Below, piece after piece: positions 1-11,321 of a stretch of 64,000 nucleotides of DNA (its first letter is position 1; each line of letters opens with the position of its first letter). The notes under the pieces were generated by a model. The model ran no database searches and was not told the origin of the DNA. It saw nothing but the letters and a program-made list of their open reading frames with translations. Origin of the DNA: CAVOHU01 sp963817885. Lineage in GTDB: Bacteria > Acidobacteriota > Vicinamibacteria > Vicinamibacterales > JAKQTR01. The stretch covers positions 62,001 through 126,000 of the forward strand of contig CAWFQE010000002.1 in the NCBI GenBank assembly GCA_963817885.1, read 5' to 3'. A program made the position numbers and the translations under genes.

Positions 1-1710
1 TGAAGGACTGGTTCGCGATGTCGAACGCCGACATTCGCGTGACGCGGGCGCTCTACGTCATGGTTCTGCGCAAGGACCTGCCGTCGCCGCTGGCGAAGGA
101 GAGCGACGAGGAGAAGGCGCCCGCGCCCGAGAAGAAGGAGCCGCCGAAGGACGCGGCGAAGGGGCCGGAGCCGGTCACGATCGATCTCGATGGTCTCGGC
201 AATCGCATCCTCGCCCTGCCACTGCCGGCGGCCGAATACTCGACACTCCGGGCCGGTGAGGCCGGCCAGATCTACTACATCAAGGTCGAGGCGGGGAAAG
301 GCGCCCTCCACCACTACGACCTCAACACGCGCAAAGACGAAGTCCAGAATCCCGACGTCACCGCCTACATGCTGAGCGGCGACGGGAAGAAGATCGGGTA
401 CCGCTCCGGGCAGACGTGGGCCATCGGCCCAGCCAAAGGCAAGATGGACCCGTCCCAGGGCCGGCTCAACGTGGATGCGATCGACGTGAAGATCGACCCG
501 ATGGCCGAGTGGACGCAGATCTTCAACGAGGCCTGGCGCATCAACCGCGACTACTTCTACGCGCCCAACATGCACGGCGTGGACTGGCCCGGCGATGAAG
601 AAGAAGTACGCGGCCTTCCTGCCCGACGTCGCGGTGCGCGACGACCTGAATCGCGTCATCCAGTGGATGTGCAGCGAGCTGGGCGTCGGCCATCACCGCG
701 TCGGCGGCGGCGACAACCGGACCGAGGCGACCACCGTGCCCGGCGGGCTGCTCGGCGCCGACTACGCCGTGGAGAACGGCCGATACCGGTTCAAGAAGGT
801 CTACGGCGGGCTCAACTGGAACCCCGAGCTCCGATCGCCGCTCACCGAGCCGGGCGTGGACGTGAAGGCCGGGGAGTACCTGCTCGCGGTCAACGGCCAG
901 GATCTGCGCCCGCCCGCCAACCTGTATCGACCGTTCGAGAACACGTCGGGGAAGATCGTCGACATCTCGGTCGGTCCCAACCCCGATGGCACAGGAGCCC
1001 GCACCGTACAGGTCGTGCCGATCGCCAACGAATCGGCGCTGCGTAACCGCGACTGGGTCGAGGGCAACCTGAAGCGGGTGCAGGAGGCCACCGGCGGGCG
1101 CGTCGCGTATGTCTACGTGCCCAACACGAGCACCCTCGGCTACGTCTACTTCAAGCGCTACTTCTACCCCCAGGCCAACAAGGACGCGATCATCGTCGAC
1201 GAGCGGTTCAACGGCGGCGGATCGGTTGCCGACTACTACATCGACCTGCTGCGGCGGCCGCTGGGCGCGTACTGGGCGATGCGCTACGGCGCCGACCTGA
1301 AGACGCCGACCGCGTCGATCCAGGGGCCGAAGGTGATGATCATCGACGAGACCGCCGGTTCGGGCGGCGATCTCCTGCCGTGGATGTGGCGCAAGTTCCA
1401 GATGGGGCCGCTCGTCGGCAAGCGCACGTGGGGCGGGCTGGTCGGCACGCTGGGCTTCCCGGTCCTCATGGACGGCGGCGCCGTGACCGCGCCGAACCTG
1501 GCGATCTGGACTGCGGATGGCTGGGTCGTCGAGAACACGGGCGTGCCGCCGGACATCGAGGTCGAGCAGACCCCGGCGGAGGTCATCGCGGGACGCGACC
1601 CGCAGCTGGAGAAGGCCATCCAGGTGGCGATGGACGAGCTGAAGAAGAACCCGCCGAAGACGCCCACGCGGCCGCCGTATCGCGACATCAAGAAGGAGAT
1701 CAGGAAATAG
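1..1710 (+). CDS. Tricorn-type protease (S41 family), 3' part, frameshifted
   Basis: This is the C-terminal part of a tricorn-like serine protease, an enzyme that degrades peptides released by upstream proteases. The gene enters from outside the window and is open from base 3. The visible part ends the beta-propeller region, then has the tricorn C1 segment (around residue 170, 'WTQIFNEAWR'), a PDZ domain, and the S41 core with the nucleophile motif ETAGSGGD near 1350-1375. The first part reads in frame 3 to about base 590 and the rest in frame 1. Removing one G near 591 restores the conserved 'DWPAMKKKY' junction, so this is one gene with a one-base insertion, probably an assembly error. It ends at TAG 1708-1710. 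The family assignment is secure; the substrate cannot be told. Confidence 0.88.
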
Positions 1711-1772
1711 CGATCTTCAGGTCATCACGCGCCGGGGCTTCGGACTGCGAGGTCCGGAGCCTCGGCCCGTCC

Positions 1773-3053
1773 CTACCTCAGCAAGGCCGATGTCTTCTTG
1801 ACCCGGTCCATCCAGCCCCGGAGTTCTTCCGCGTAGACCTTCGGCACGCAGTCGCCGCAGATCTCGTCGGCCAGCCGCGACATGGCTGAGAGGTTCTTCG
1901 ACAGGATCGCGGTGCGCTCCGCCGGCGCACCGCACGCCAGCAGGTCGACCAGTTCCTGGAGCGAGGCGGCCAGGCTCGACAGGATGCCCTCGAGCACCTG
2001 CTCGTCGGGCGTCTGCTGCGGACGGTAGAGGAGGTCGTGGATCGCCCGCATCTCGGCGGCGAACACGAGCACGGCGCTCTCGAGCCGCGCCCGGATCCGC
2101 GCCTCCGACACGCGCCCCTCGTCGCACAGCACGGCAATGCCCTGCAGGTCCGACAGGACCAGGTGCAGGTTGGTCAGGACGCGGTCGAGCCGATCCTCGA
2201 AGGCCAGGCGATGCGTTTCTTCGACCAGGCGTTCCTGCCGTCGTGATACGAATTTCGCGATCACGGCGCCGAAGATCAGCAGGCCCGCCGCCGCTTCCGC
2301 AACCGCCAGCGCGCGCAGGAACCCGATGGGCACGATGTCGCCGTAGCCCACCGAGGTGGCCGTGACGAAGCTGAAGTAGAGCGCGCTCACGAGCCCGCCG
2401 AGATCGAATGGCACGGGGCGGCCGGATTCAACCAGCGCGCGGGAGGACGACACGCCCGCCGCCCAGTAAATCACGGCACACAGGAAGATCATGCCGGCCC
2501 AGCTCTGGATCAGCTGCCCGGTGCTGTGCCGTTCGAAGGCATCGACGAACCGGTCCGCCCACCCGTGCGCCGCCACGGGCAGGCGGTGCGGCGACACGCC
2601 GCGCGACACCGGGAGATGGCCGGCCGATGCGTCGCCGGACGCGCCGGCGTGCGGCGCCATGGCCTCATACGGCCCGGTCCCGCTGACGGTCGGCCAGCGG
2701 TTCTCGGTCCACTCCTTGATGCCGCCGCGGTAGTCGCGCACGTGAGAATACCCGAAACCGCGAAGCAGGCTGACCGCCTGCCCTGCGAGCGGTCAGGTCC
2801 CGCCGCCGCAGTACACAACGATGTCCGCGCCGGGGTCGGGGAGCGCGCCGCGAACCACGCGCTCGCTCATCGTCACGTAAGGGATATTGATGGCGCCCGG
2901 AATGTGCGCGGACAGATAGCTGTCGGGGGCGAGAACGTCGACGAGAACCAGGTGGGGATCGCGCGCCTCGACGCGAGCCTTCAGTTCCTCGCGCGCAATG
3001 AAGGTGTCAGCATCCGCCGTGACGATCGGCCGCACGTCCAGATTCTGGTCCAC
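1773..3053 (-). CDS. Rhodanese domain fused to a two-TM K+ channel, with in-frame UGA (possible selenocysteine)
   Basis: One reading frame runs from GTG 3053 to the stop at 1773, interrupted only by UGA at 2795-2793, codon 87 from that start. Before the UGA is a rhodanese domain (LVLVDVLAPDSYLSAHIPGA, then the catalytic loop VVYCGGGT). The UGA sits where related rhodanese loops have Cys in a Cys-Pro pair. After it the domain finishes (PLAGQAVSLLRGFGYSHVRDY). Next comes a channel module: TM1, a pore helix with selectivity filter TSVGYGD, TM2, then a long helical cytoplasmic tail. Such a protein would couple sulfur or redox sensing to K+ flux; this is inference. A hairpin just past the UGA resembles a bacterial SECIS. 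Alternatives are a nonsense mutation, a sequencing error, or separate rhodanese and channel genes, the channel starting at GTG 2741. An AGGA lies close to GTG 3053; starts up to 3128 are open. Confidence 0.7.
2758..2795 (-). promoter_or_regulatory. Candidate bacterial SECIS hairpin after in-frame UGA
   Basis: Minus-strand bases 2776-2787 pair with 2770-2759: six Watson-Crick pairs next to the loop, two G-U pairs, one A-C mismatch, then three more GC pairs. The five-base apical loop is GGTCA (2775-2771), 17 nt after the UGA. Published bSECIS models want an apical loop about 16-37 nt downstream with a G in the first two positions, and this fits. A competing hairpin (TGACCGC pairing with GCGGTCA) starts at the UGA itself. 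GC-rich DNA forms hairpins readily, so this is suggestive only. Confidence 0.4.
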
Positions 3054-3190
3054 CTTCCTAAGGTAGCACGAGGAGCAGGGGCCTGGGCGCCCGGCGCGAG
3101 CCGGCGCGAACCGGCGCGAGCCGGCCAATAACCGGTAGAATAGGCCGGCGCTTCACCCGACAACCCGCGTCCGTCCTGACGGAGTTGAAA

Positions 3191-4540
3191 ATGACGATCA
3201 ACGCCGGCGGCCGTCTCGATCGCCTGCCGATCTCGCCGGTCCATCACCGCGTGATGCTGCTGGTCGGCCTCGGCATGTTCATCGACGGCTTCGACGTCTA
3301 CGCTTCGGCGAACATCCTCGGGGCAACCCTCAAGGGCGGCTTCTCCACCATCGGGCAGAACGCGAGCTTCGTCTCGGTCACCTTCATCGGCATGATGCTC
3401 GGGTCCCTCCTGACGGGATTCCTCGGCGACCGGTACGGGCGCCGGTTCACCTACCAGGCCAACCTGGCGATCTTCGGGCTGGCGTCGCTCGCCTCCGCGC
3501 TGGCGAGCTCGATGGGCTGGCTCATCGTGTTTCGCGGCATCATGGGCCTGGGGCTGGGCGCCGAGATGGTCGTGGGCTTCTCGACGCTGACCGAGTTCGT
3601 GCCGCCACACTCGCGCGGCCGGTGGGTCGGCATCCTGTCGATCATCACCGTCTCGAGCCTGCCCATCAGCGCCCTGGTCGGCACGCTCATCATCCCGGGG
3701 CTCGGCTGGCGGGCCATGTTCGTCATCGGCGGAATCGGGGCCCTGGCGGTCTGGTACGTGCGCAAAGCGTTGCCGGAATCGCCGCGCTGGCTCGAGGCCG
3801 TCGGGCGCTACGACGAGGCCGAGGCGATTCTGCAGCGGTTCGAGCGCGACGCGCTGCTCCACCACGCGGAACTTCCGCCGCTGACGCCGGCAGCGCCCGC
3901 ACGCGCCACGCTCGGCACCGGGGCGCTCTTCAGCCGGTCGCTCTTCCCGAGCCTGGTCGTCGGGTCCACCACGCTCGTGGTGGGCAACACGCTCATCTAC
4001 GGGTTCGTGACGTGGCTGCCCACCTTCTTCGTCAGCGAAGGCCGGAGCATGTCGACCTCGTTCAGCTACTCGCTCGTGATGTCGATTGGCGCGCCCGTCG
4101 GATCGACCATCGCCATGCTCACGGCGGACTCGTGGGGACGGCGTCCCCTGATCGTGGGCGCGTCGCTGATGGCGATTGTGCTGGGCGGCATCTACCCGTT
4201 CGTGACACATCCGGTCCTGTTGCCGGTGACCGGGTTCCTGCTGATGATCCCGATCTACATGCTCGTCACGGTGCTGTTCGCGATCTACATCCCGGAACTC
4301 TTCCCGACCGACGTTCGACTGCGCGGGGCGGGCATCTGCAACACGTTCGGACGCGCGTCGGCCATCCTCACGCCGTTTGCGGTGGTCGCGCTGCTTCGGA
4401 CCAGCGGCATGTCCGGCGTGCTCTCGCTGCTGATTGGCATGCTCGTCGTTCAGATCATCGTCGTGCTGGCGCTTGGCATCGAGCCGAAGGGGCGGCGGCT
4501 CGAGGAGGTCGGCGCCTCGCCGATCCGCCAGGAGCCGTAG
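3191..4540 (+). CDS. MFS transporter (metabolite:H+ symporter type)
   Basis: About 449 residues with twelve predicted membrane helices. The loop 2-3 signature GDRYGRRF and the equivalent GRRP motif in the second half mark the major facilitator superfamily. The first-helix sequence FIDGFDVY resembles the aromatic-acid and sugar-acid:H+ symporter families; an acidic residue in helix 1 often couples protons there. ATG 3191 has GGAG six bases upstream, so it is preferred to TTG 3185. The gene is convergent with the radical SAM gene (stops 4540 and 4547). The substrate is not identifiable. Confidence 0.9.
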   Translation: MTINAGGRLDRLPISPVHHRVMLLVGLGMFIDGFDVYASANILGATLKGGFSTIGQNASFVSVTFIGMMLGSLLTGFLGDRYGRRFTYQANLAIFGLASLASALASSMGWLIVFRGIMGLGLGAEMVVGFSTLTEFVPPHSRGRWVGILSIITVSSLPISALVGTLIIPGLGWRAMFVIGGIGALAVWYVRKALPESPRWLEAVGRYDEAEAILQRFERDALLHHAELPPLTPAAPARATLGTGALFSRSLFPSLVVGSTTLVVGNTLIYGFVTWLPTFFVSEGRSMSTSFSYSLVMSIGAPVGSTIAMLTADSWGRRPLIVGASLMAIVLGGIYPFVTHPVLLPVTGFLLMIPIYMLVTVLFAIYIPELFPTDVRLRGAGICNTFGRASAILTPFAVVALLRTSGMSGVLSLLIGMLVVQIIVVLALGIEPKGRRLEEVGASPIRQEP

Positions 4541-4546
4541 CCGATC

Positions 4547-5825
4547 TCACGCCTCGTCCACGCCGGTCACCTGCCCGTCGGAGCTGTGCCGGATCTGTTT
4601 CATGATCCAGCGCATCACGGTCGTGGTGTTGTAGTAATAGCCCAGCACGTACTGACACGTGGACAGGCAGTGCTTGTTGCACTCCGTCTTCATGTCGTCG
4701 AGCTGCTTGACGTCGAACTTCGGGCTCTCGATCGTGCCCCAGTCTGTACTGGGCCGAATACGTCGGGAAGCACGGGGAGAGCGTCCCGTCAGTGCGAATC
4801 AGGCAGGAGTTGTGTCCCGCCCGGCACTGCCACGTCTCGACCCTGCCTCGCATGAACTCTTTCATGCGGGCCAGGTGCGCCTTGGAATTCACCATCACGT
4901 AGCCTTGCCGGTTCTTCTCGATGAGCACGTCGAGCAGGGCATCGACCTTCGTCCAGTCCTCCGGACGAATGAAGGTCTCGACCGCGCCGGGTATCGCGAA
5001 ATGCTTCTGCTCCATCATCGGCGCTTCGTTGATGTGATAGTCGGTGGAGATGCCGGCCTCGCGCGCGATCTCGGTGAGCTGCACGACATCTTCCATGTTG
5101 TGGCGCGTGATGTTGATGTTCAGCACGACCATGTAGCCGTACTGCCGCTGCTTCTTCACAAGGTAGTCGAAGTAGCTGCGGATCGGCTCGAGCGCCTTGG
5201 GCAGCCCGGGCCTCTCCTGCACGCAGTCGATCGCCAGGTTGACGGCGGACACACCCGCGTCGCCGATCCGGTCGATGACGTCCGGGCGCATGAGCCGCCC
5301 GTTGGTCGGCAGGTAGACGAAGAACCCCCGCTGCGTTCCGTAGTCGACAATCTTGTGGATGAAGTCGGGCCGAATCAGCGGCTCGCCTCCCATGATCGCG
5401 ATCACACGGCACCCGACCGAATGCAGCCAGTCGATGGAGCGCTTCGCCGTGTCCTCGGTCATCCCTTTCACACGGTTGTCGAAGGCCCAGCAATAGTGGC
5501 ACTGCAGGTTGCATTTCCAGTCGGTGAACAGGTACGACAGCAGGGGCCGGAAGCTGCCCGGGAGGAATCTCGATTCCACGTAGGGAATGAACCACCGCCG
5601 GACGGCCCGCACGCCGTTGTTGGCGTGATACATGAACCCCGAGGGCTCTTCGGTTCCATTCCTGCGCGGATAGACCGGGACCGGAAGGGCCAGAGGCTCC
5701 TGCGATTTCGCCACCGCGGAACGCGTCCCCGTCATCAGCCGATCGTGCAGCTCACCGTGCATACGAAACGGAACCGTAACGGGCACGTGCTCGTTGGGCT
5801 TCTGCTCAGGTTCTGGATCGAACAT
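4547..5825 (-). CDS. Radical SAM protein with SPASM-like C-terminal Cys cluster (frameshifted)
   Basis: The start MFDPEPEQ at 5825 has a strong AGGAGG eight bases upstream. The radical SAM [4Fe-4S] motif CNLQCHYC lies near residue 125, followed by the SAM-binding GGEPLIRPDF. The C-terminal half carries further cysteines (WQCRAGHNSCLIRTDGTLSPCFP, then CNKHCLSTCQY), as in SPASM/twitch proteins that bind auxiliary clusters. The frame jumps near 4745: one extra T in the plus strand breaks YDWGTIESPKFD. After correction the protein ends at TGA 4549-4547, about 425 residues. No peptide substrate or partner gene is seen nearby, so the reaction is unknown. Confidence 0.85.
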
Positions 5826-6512
5826 GCGGAATCCTCCTTTACGCAAACCACACGACACCCTGGTGATGGCCACGCTCTGCAAGAACAGACGGCGTCAGCG
5901 CCGCCTGGCTTTCGTGTGCGTCCGGATCGAGGAACTCGAGTTCGGGTCGAAGTTGATGCTGGTCGACGGGTCGGGGCTTCCGCGTAGTGCTGGAACAACG
6001 CGCAGATTGCGAAGGAACGGACCGCGAACGGACCGGGTGCGCGAAGCCTGGCTCACCCTGCCCGCGAGGGAACTGGTGGGGGCGCGGAGCCGCATGAACC
6101 GTGTGCTCATGTCCATCAACCGCGTTCGACGGGATGTTACACCCGTCCCGCCAGCCGGCGCGAGTCACGGAGAGGCCACGTTCCAGTGGGCGCCTCGGCC
6201 GACACGTGGCTTCCGTGCAGAATGGGCGAATCGGCAGTCGGTCTCCCCGAGTGCGGATTCCGCGCTTCGAGCGCGCGGCCATCAGGCGAACCGACCTCGC
6301 CCGGCGCTCGTCTACTTGGGTTATAGTCGAAATCAGGTGGTCATCCTGAACTTGTAACGTTCTCTTGTTCCTTTGCAGCGCGTGGCCCCCGACTGGAGCG
6401 GTGGCGGGTGTGTCTCTATTCGTCCGTGGAAAGTCGATGGCCAGGCGGTGACCGAGCGCGGCGGCAGGTGTCAATCGGCCTGAAGTCGCGTGTCGCGTGA
6501 ATATGCTTCGGG
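5826..6512. other. Intergenic region, no convincing gene
   Basis: About 690 bp between the radical SAM gene and the SpoIIE phosphatase gene. Open frames exist on both strands, but their translations are Arg/Ser-rich and lack recognisable domains. It probably holds the divergent promoters of the two genes; I cannot assign a boxed promoter with confidence. Confidence 0.5.
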
Positions 6513-9459
6513 ATGTCCGTCCTCGGAGGGGGATCGGTGGCTCTCTCAACGAGAAGACATCTCTGGTGGATTGCAGCGGGGGTCTTCGGTCCTGGGCGGC
6601 CCGTTCATCGGCGGGGTCGCGTACAGGCTGGCCGATCGCCTCGAGCGCGAACGTGTGTCGGCGCTCTGCTCGGAACGGTTCTCGGACCGCGCTGCCTCGC
6701 TGTCCCGCGAGCTGCACGACATCACCGACGAGCTTCGTCACGTTCGATCACTGTTCCTGAGCTCGAATCACATCAGCCGGGATCAGTTTCGTGCCTTCAC
6801 CGCCGAGATTCCCACCCGTCATCCGGCGATCGTCGCGGTCGAGTGGGTCCCTCGCATCGCGGGCTATGAGCGCGAGGCCCTCGAGGGCGAGGCCCGTCGC
6901 GAGGGCCTCCTCAACTTCCGGATCAGCGTTCCCGACCCGGATGGAAGCCTGACGAGCGCGCCGGCCAAGGATGAGTACTACCCGGTCTTCTTCGCCGAGC
7001 CGCTCTCCGGAAACCGGCGGGCGCTTGGCTTCGATATCTCGTCCGAACGCGTGCGGCGCTCTGCGCTCGTGTGGGCAAACCTGACGCGCGAGCCGTCCGT
7101 CTCCGATCCGATCGACCTGCCGTCCGTTCCGAAGCCCTCGAACGGCTTCCTGGTGATGCTGCCGGTCTACCGCACCGCCAGTGCCGCTCCGGCGCAATCG
7201 AGCGATCTGCCCGACGGCATCGTCCAGCTGGTGGTCCGGACTCGAGACCTGTTCGATCGCATGATCGGCGCGTACCGGGACGATGGCGCGCCGGACATGT
7301 ACTTCGAGCTGATGGACGAGGATGTCGGCGGGAGGCCGGCCGTGATTGCCGCGTCGGCCGAAGCCGGCGCCGAGCCGGATCTCTCGAAGTTGAGCTTCGG
7401 TCAGTCGATCGAGGTGGGCGGCCAGCGATGGCGCCTCACTGGGCGCCCGACCAGCGAGTTCGAGTCGAGGCACCTAACAAACGAGCCGGTTATCCTCGGC
7501 ACCGGCGTCTTCTTCCTGTGGGAACTGCTCGGCGGGCTCGCGCTGTCCCTGGTCAGGCAGGCGCGCGACGCTGCCTTCAGCCGCCAGTCCCGAATCTACA
7601 GAACGGCCCTCCAGGCGCTCTCGGAAGGCGTGGTTGTGGCGGACTTGGAAGGCCGCCTGGTGCTCTTCAACGACGCGGCGCAGACGATTCTCGGGATCGA
7701 TCACCGCCAGACCACGGCGTCAGGCTGGCTCCTGAACGGCCAGTGCTTCGATCCCAAAACACAGGCCCCGCTCCCGCCGGAGCGCCTGCCGCTGGCGCTC
7801 GCGCTTCAGGGCGCAGAGGACCAGGCCGAGATACTCATCCGTACGCCTGAAATCTCCAACGAGGTCTGGGCCACGATGAGCGGCATGCCGCTCAGGGACG
7901 AGGATGGCGCGCTCGAGGGCGGCGTGGTCACCCTGCGCGACATCACCGCCTCTCGAAAGGCCGAGGCGCAGGTGCGCGCCTCGTTCAAGCAGCTCGAGGA
8001 CCTGCGCTACGCTGTCGACCAGTCCTCGCTGGTGGCGACGACCGACAAGGCGGGCGACATCATCTATGTGAACGACAAGTTCGCGGAGGCGTGCGGCTAC
8101 TCCCGGGAAGAGCTGCTCGGAAAGAACCACAGGATCCTCAAGTCGGGCTATCACCCGCCCGCCTTCTACGAGGACCTCTGGAAGACCATCTCGAGCGGAC
8201 GCGTGTGGCGCGGGCGGATCCGCAACCGCGCCAGGGACGGACACGACTTCTGGGTCGACACGACGATCGTGCCGGTCCTGGTGGACGGCAGGCCCGAGCG
8301 CTACCTGTCGCTTCGCACGGACGTCACCGAGGAGATGCGCCAGCAGGCGGAATTGCAGCGCCTGTCCAACGCCGTCGAGCAGACGGCCGATGCGATCGTC
8401 ATCACCGATCACCATGGCGTCATCGAATACGTGAATCCCGCATTCGAGACGACAACCGGCTACTCGCGCGCCGAAGCCCTGGGCCGCACGCCCCGGATCC
8501 TGAAATCGGGGAAGCAGCCGCCCGAATTCTACGAGCAGCTCTGGAAGACCATCTCGGCCGGCGAGGTGTACCGCGGCGCGCCGATCAACCGGAAGAAGAG
8601 CGGCGAACTCTACCAGGCCGAGCAGACCATCACGCCCATCAGGGGCCCGGAAGGCCACATCGTGCATTTCGTCTCGGTCATCAAGGATGTGACCGACCGC
8701 ATCAGGATCCAGCAGCAGGAAATCGAGATGCAGTATGCCGCCGACGTCCAGCAGAAGCTGTACCCGCCGGAGGCGCCGAAGGCGAACGGGTTCGACATCG
8801 CCGGCATGACCTTCCCGGCGAAGGCGACCTGCGGCGACTACTTCGACTACCTGCCTCTGCCAGGCGGCGAGATCGACATCGTCATCGCGGACGTCTCGGG
8901 CCACGGCCTCGGGCCCGCGCTCATCATGGCCGAGACCCGCGCCTACCTCCGGTTCCTGTCGGGATCGTGCAACGATCCGGGCGCGGTACTCGACGCCATC
9001 AACCAGGAACTCTGCGCGGATCTGGACGACAACCGCTACGTGGCGCTCATCCTCGCGCGGCTCGACGTCGTGTCGCGCACGATCGTTTACGTCAACGCGG
9101 GGCACACCGCTGCCTATCACCTGGGGGCCGACGGTGCCGTCAAGGCGGTGATGGACAGCTGCGGGCCGCCGCTGGGTATCCTGCCCCACCAGCACTACCA
9201 GCGCACCATCACCCCAATGCTCCAGCCCGGGGACATCGTCGTCTTCCTGACCGACGGCGTGACGGAGACCGGGAACGAGTCGGATGAATTCTTCGGGGTG
9301 GAGGCTGCGCTGGATGTGGTTCGCCGGTTCCGCGCCGATTCCGCGGCGCAGATCGTGAAGCAGCTCGAGCGGGCGACCCGGGAGTTCGCCGGCGAGGCGC
9401 CGCAGCAGGACGATGTCACGGTGGTGGTCGTGAAGGTGGAAGACCCTGGGCCCGGGTGA
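6513..9459 (+). CDS. CHASE-PAS-PAS-PAS sensor with SpoIIE/RsbU-type PP2C phosphatase
   Basis: A membrane-bound sensor phosphatase of about 980 residues. Order: N-terminal membrane helix, periplasmic CHASE domain (about 50-300), second membrane helix (TGVFFLWELLGGLALSLV), three PAS domains (about 360-740; PAS2 and PAS3 both have the 'RILKSG' ligand-pocket region), and a C-terminal PP2C domain. The last has the metal-binding motifs CGDYFD, ADVSGHG and FLTDGVTE. Such enzymes dephosphorylate anti-anti-sigma factors; no such partner lies here. The first helix (HLWWIAAGVFG) reads from ATG 6513 in a different frame from the rest. One extra C near 6591 would join them, so I take 6513 as the start; an alternative is GTG 6490 without the first helix. 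Confidence 0.88.
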
Positions 9460-9587
9460 GACGGCCGCGGAACCGGGTCGACGGCCACCCCGGCCTCGAT
9501 TTCGAGAATTGGCCTTAATCTCCTACCGTTTCAATGTAGAATATCTTTCCGCGGGCGCATGAAGGTTTCGGGCGCCTCATCATCAGC

Positions 9588-11321
9588 ATGGATCCTCAGG
9601 CGAAGGAACCGCTCGAGCGCGTCGACACGCTTGAATCCTGCCTTTCGATACCGTTTCACGTCTTCGCATTGGTGTGCGATCGGGACGGGAAGATCCCACC
9701 CCGAGCTGCCCTCCGGTTCCGGCACATCCTCGACAGTCGCCGGAAGAGCGTGTCGACGGAGTTCCGCCGGATGCTCGACTTCTGCAGGGAGTGCTACCCG
9801 GCGCTGTGGCGCAGCTACGCGGGCTCGACGCAGATCGTCACACCGGACCGATTCGTCAGCCTGTTGCGCACGCTGAAAGGCGTCACCGCCTCGGCCGACT
9901 TCGCCGGTCTCGAGCGGGACCTGGCCTGGCTTGCGAAAAGGCTGTACAAGGCCGGCTTCCGCCTCTTCCCGGAACGAGGCCGGAAGGCGGCGTATGCCGA
10001 GTTCACGGTGATTCTTCGCGGAGGTTCTCCTCCCCGCGGGGACGGCCGCGCGCTCGCGCATCCGGCCGAGGGGCCGACCAGCGGGGCGCCGCCACCGCGC
10101 GGATCCATTTCCACTGGCGGCGGGGACTCCGCCGAGCAGGTCGCTGACGCGGTCCAGCCTGATCACGAAGTGGCATCGCCCGTTCGACCGCTGTCCCTAT
10201 CCCGCGGGGAGCCGGCGCCCGAGCCCGACGCGGGCGATGGGAATCGTGGCGCGATGCCTTTGATGCCGCGGCCGGAGACCGCGTGGGTGAAGGGCTCGCT
10301 GACGCTCGTGTGCGTGAAGGTCACCGATGAAGCGCGGGATGTGAAGACCTTCTCGTTCGCGCACAAAGAGCGCGCGTGGTTCTGTTACCAGCCAGGACAG
10401 TTTCTGACGATCGAGCCGGTCATTGACGGAAAGACCGTGCCCCGCCCCTATACCATCTCATCGACGCCGACGCGGCCCGGGCTCCTCGAAATCACCGTGA
10501 AACGCGCTCCCGGCGGCGTGGTCTCCAACTGGCTCCACGACCACATGCTGGCCGGAGGGAGCCTGGCGGCGCGCGGCCCGTTCGGCAATTTCACCTGCCT
10601 CAACTTCCGCAGGGACAAGTACCTCTTCCTGTCGGCAGGCAGCGGGATCACGCCGTTGATGTCGATGCTCCGTTACCTCCATGATCTGGCGGCAAGCGTC
10701 GACCTGGTCTTCTTCCACTCCGCGGGAACCCAGGACGACCTGGTGTTCCGAAACGAACTCATCCTCTGCGGCGAACGGAATCCGCGGCTGCACATTCAGC
10801 TCAGCCTGACCGGCGAGCCCGCCGATCGGAAGTGGGAAGGTCTGCGCGGGCGGCTCGACAACGCCATGCTCCAGCAGATCGCGCCCGACTTCATGGAACG
10901 AGCCGTGCTCGCGTGCGGCCCGCCGGGATTCATGGAGAAGGCGAAGCAGCTCCTGGCAGGCAACGGCTTTCCGCTCGAGACTCAGTTCGACCAGGAGAGC
11001 TTCGTGCCAAAGGCCACCAGGCCTGCCGACCGGCCGAGTGACGGAGCCTCGGCACGGAAGAGCACGGTTGTCTTCGCGCGAAGCGGCAAGTCGGCTGAGA
11101 TCTCCATGGACGACACGATCCTCGATGCAGCCCTCAGGTGCAGCATCGATATCCCAAGCGCGTGCCGCCAGGGGAGGTGCGGCACGTGCCGGGCCACGAA
11201 ACTGTCAGGCGAGATTCTGATGCCCGAACAGGAAGCCCTCACCCCCGAGGAGATCGCACAAGGGGAGATCCTCACCTGCGTCGGCCAGCCCAGGAGCGCC
11301 ATTGTCGAGGTGGAGGCGTAA
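9588..11321 (+). CDS. Hybrid-cluster-reductase-like flavin/2Fe-2S oxidoreductase with unknown N-terminal domain
   Basis: 577 residues. Residues 1-145 form a helical domain I do not recognise, followed by a Pro/Gly-rich linker. From about 225 there is an FAD-binding barrel (RPYTISSTP binds flavin), a NAD(P)-binding domain (LSAGSGITPLMSMLRYL and ACGPPGFM) and a C-terminal plant-type 2Fe-2S ferredoxin with CRQGRCGTC plus a distal Cys. This is the architecture of Hcr and related reductases, which pass electrons from NAD(P)H to a membrane or soluble acceptor. Its stop TAA shares one base with the ATG of the next gene, a membrane 4Fe-4S protein. The two probably form one electron-transfer unit. Confidence 0.9.
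   Translation: MDPQAKEPLERVDTLESCLSIPFHVFALVCDRDGKIPPRAALRFRHILDSRRKSVSTEFRRMLDFCRECYPALWRSYAGSTQIVTPDRFVSLLRTLKGVTASADFAGLERDLAWLAKRLYKAGFRLFPERGRKAAYAEFTVILRGGSPPRGDGRALAHPAEGPTSGAPPPRGSISTGGGDSAEQVADAVQPDHEVASPVRPLSLSRGEPAPEPDAGDGNRGAMPLMPRPETAWVKGSLTLVCVKVTDEARDVKTFSFAHKERAWFCYQPGQFLTIEPVIDGKTVPRPYTISSTPTRPGLLEITVKRAPGGVVSNWLHDHMLAGGSLAARGPFGNFTCLNFRRDKYLFLSAGSGITPLMSMLRYLHDLAASVDLVFFHSAGTQDDLVFRNELILCGERNPRLHIQLSLTGEPADRKWEGLRGRLDNAMLQQIAPDFMERAVLACGPPGFMEKAKQLLAGNGFPLETQFDQESFVPKATRPADRPSDGASARKSTVVFARSGKSAEISMDDTILDAALRCSIDIPSACRQGRCGTCRATKLSGEILMPEQEALTPEEIAQGEILTCVGQPRSAIVEVEA

Noticed and set aside
5839..6741. Long minus-strand frame over the phosphatase start
   Set aside because: It overlaps a CHASE-domain gene, is Arg/Pro-rich with no domain, and has no start site; a shadow of the high-GC coding strand.
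7720..9195. 491-codon minus-strand frame inside the SpoIIE phosphatase
   Set aside because: Antisense to conserved PAS and PP2C sequence; composition typical of high-GC antisense frames.
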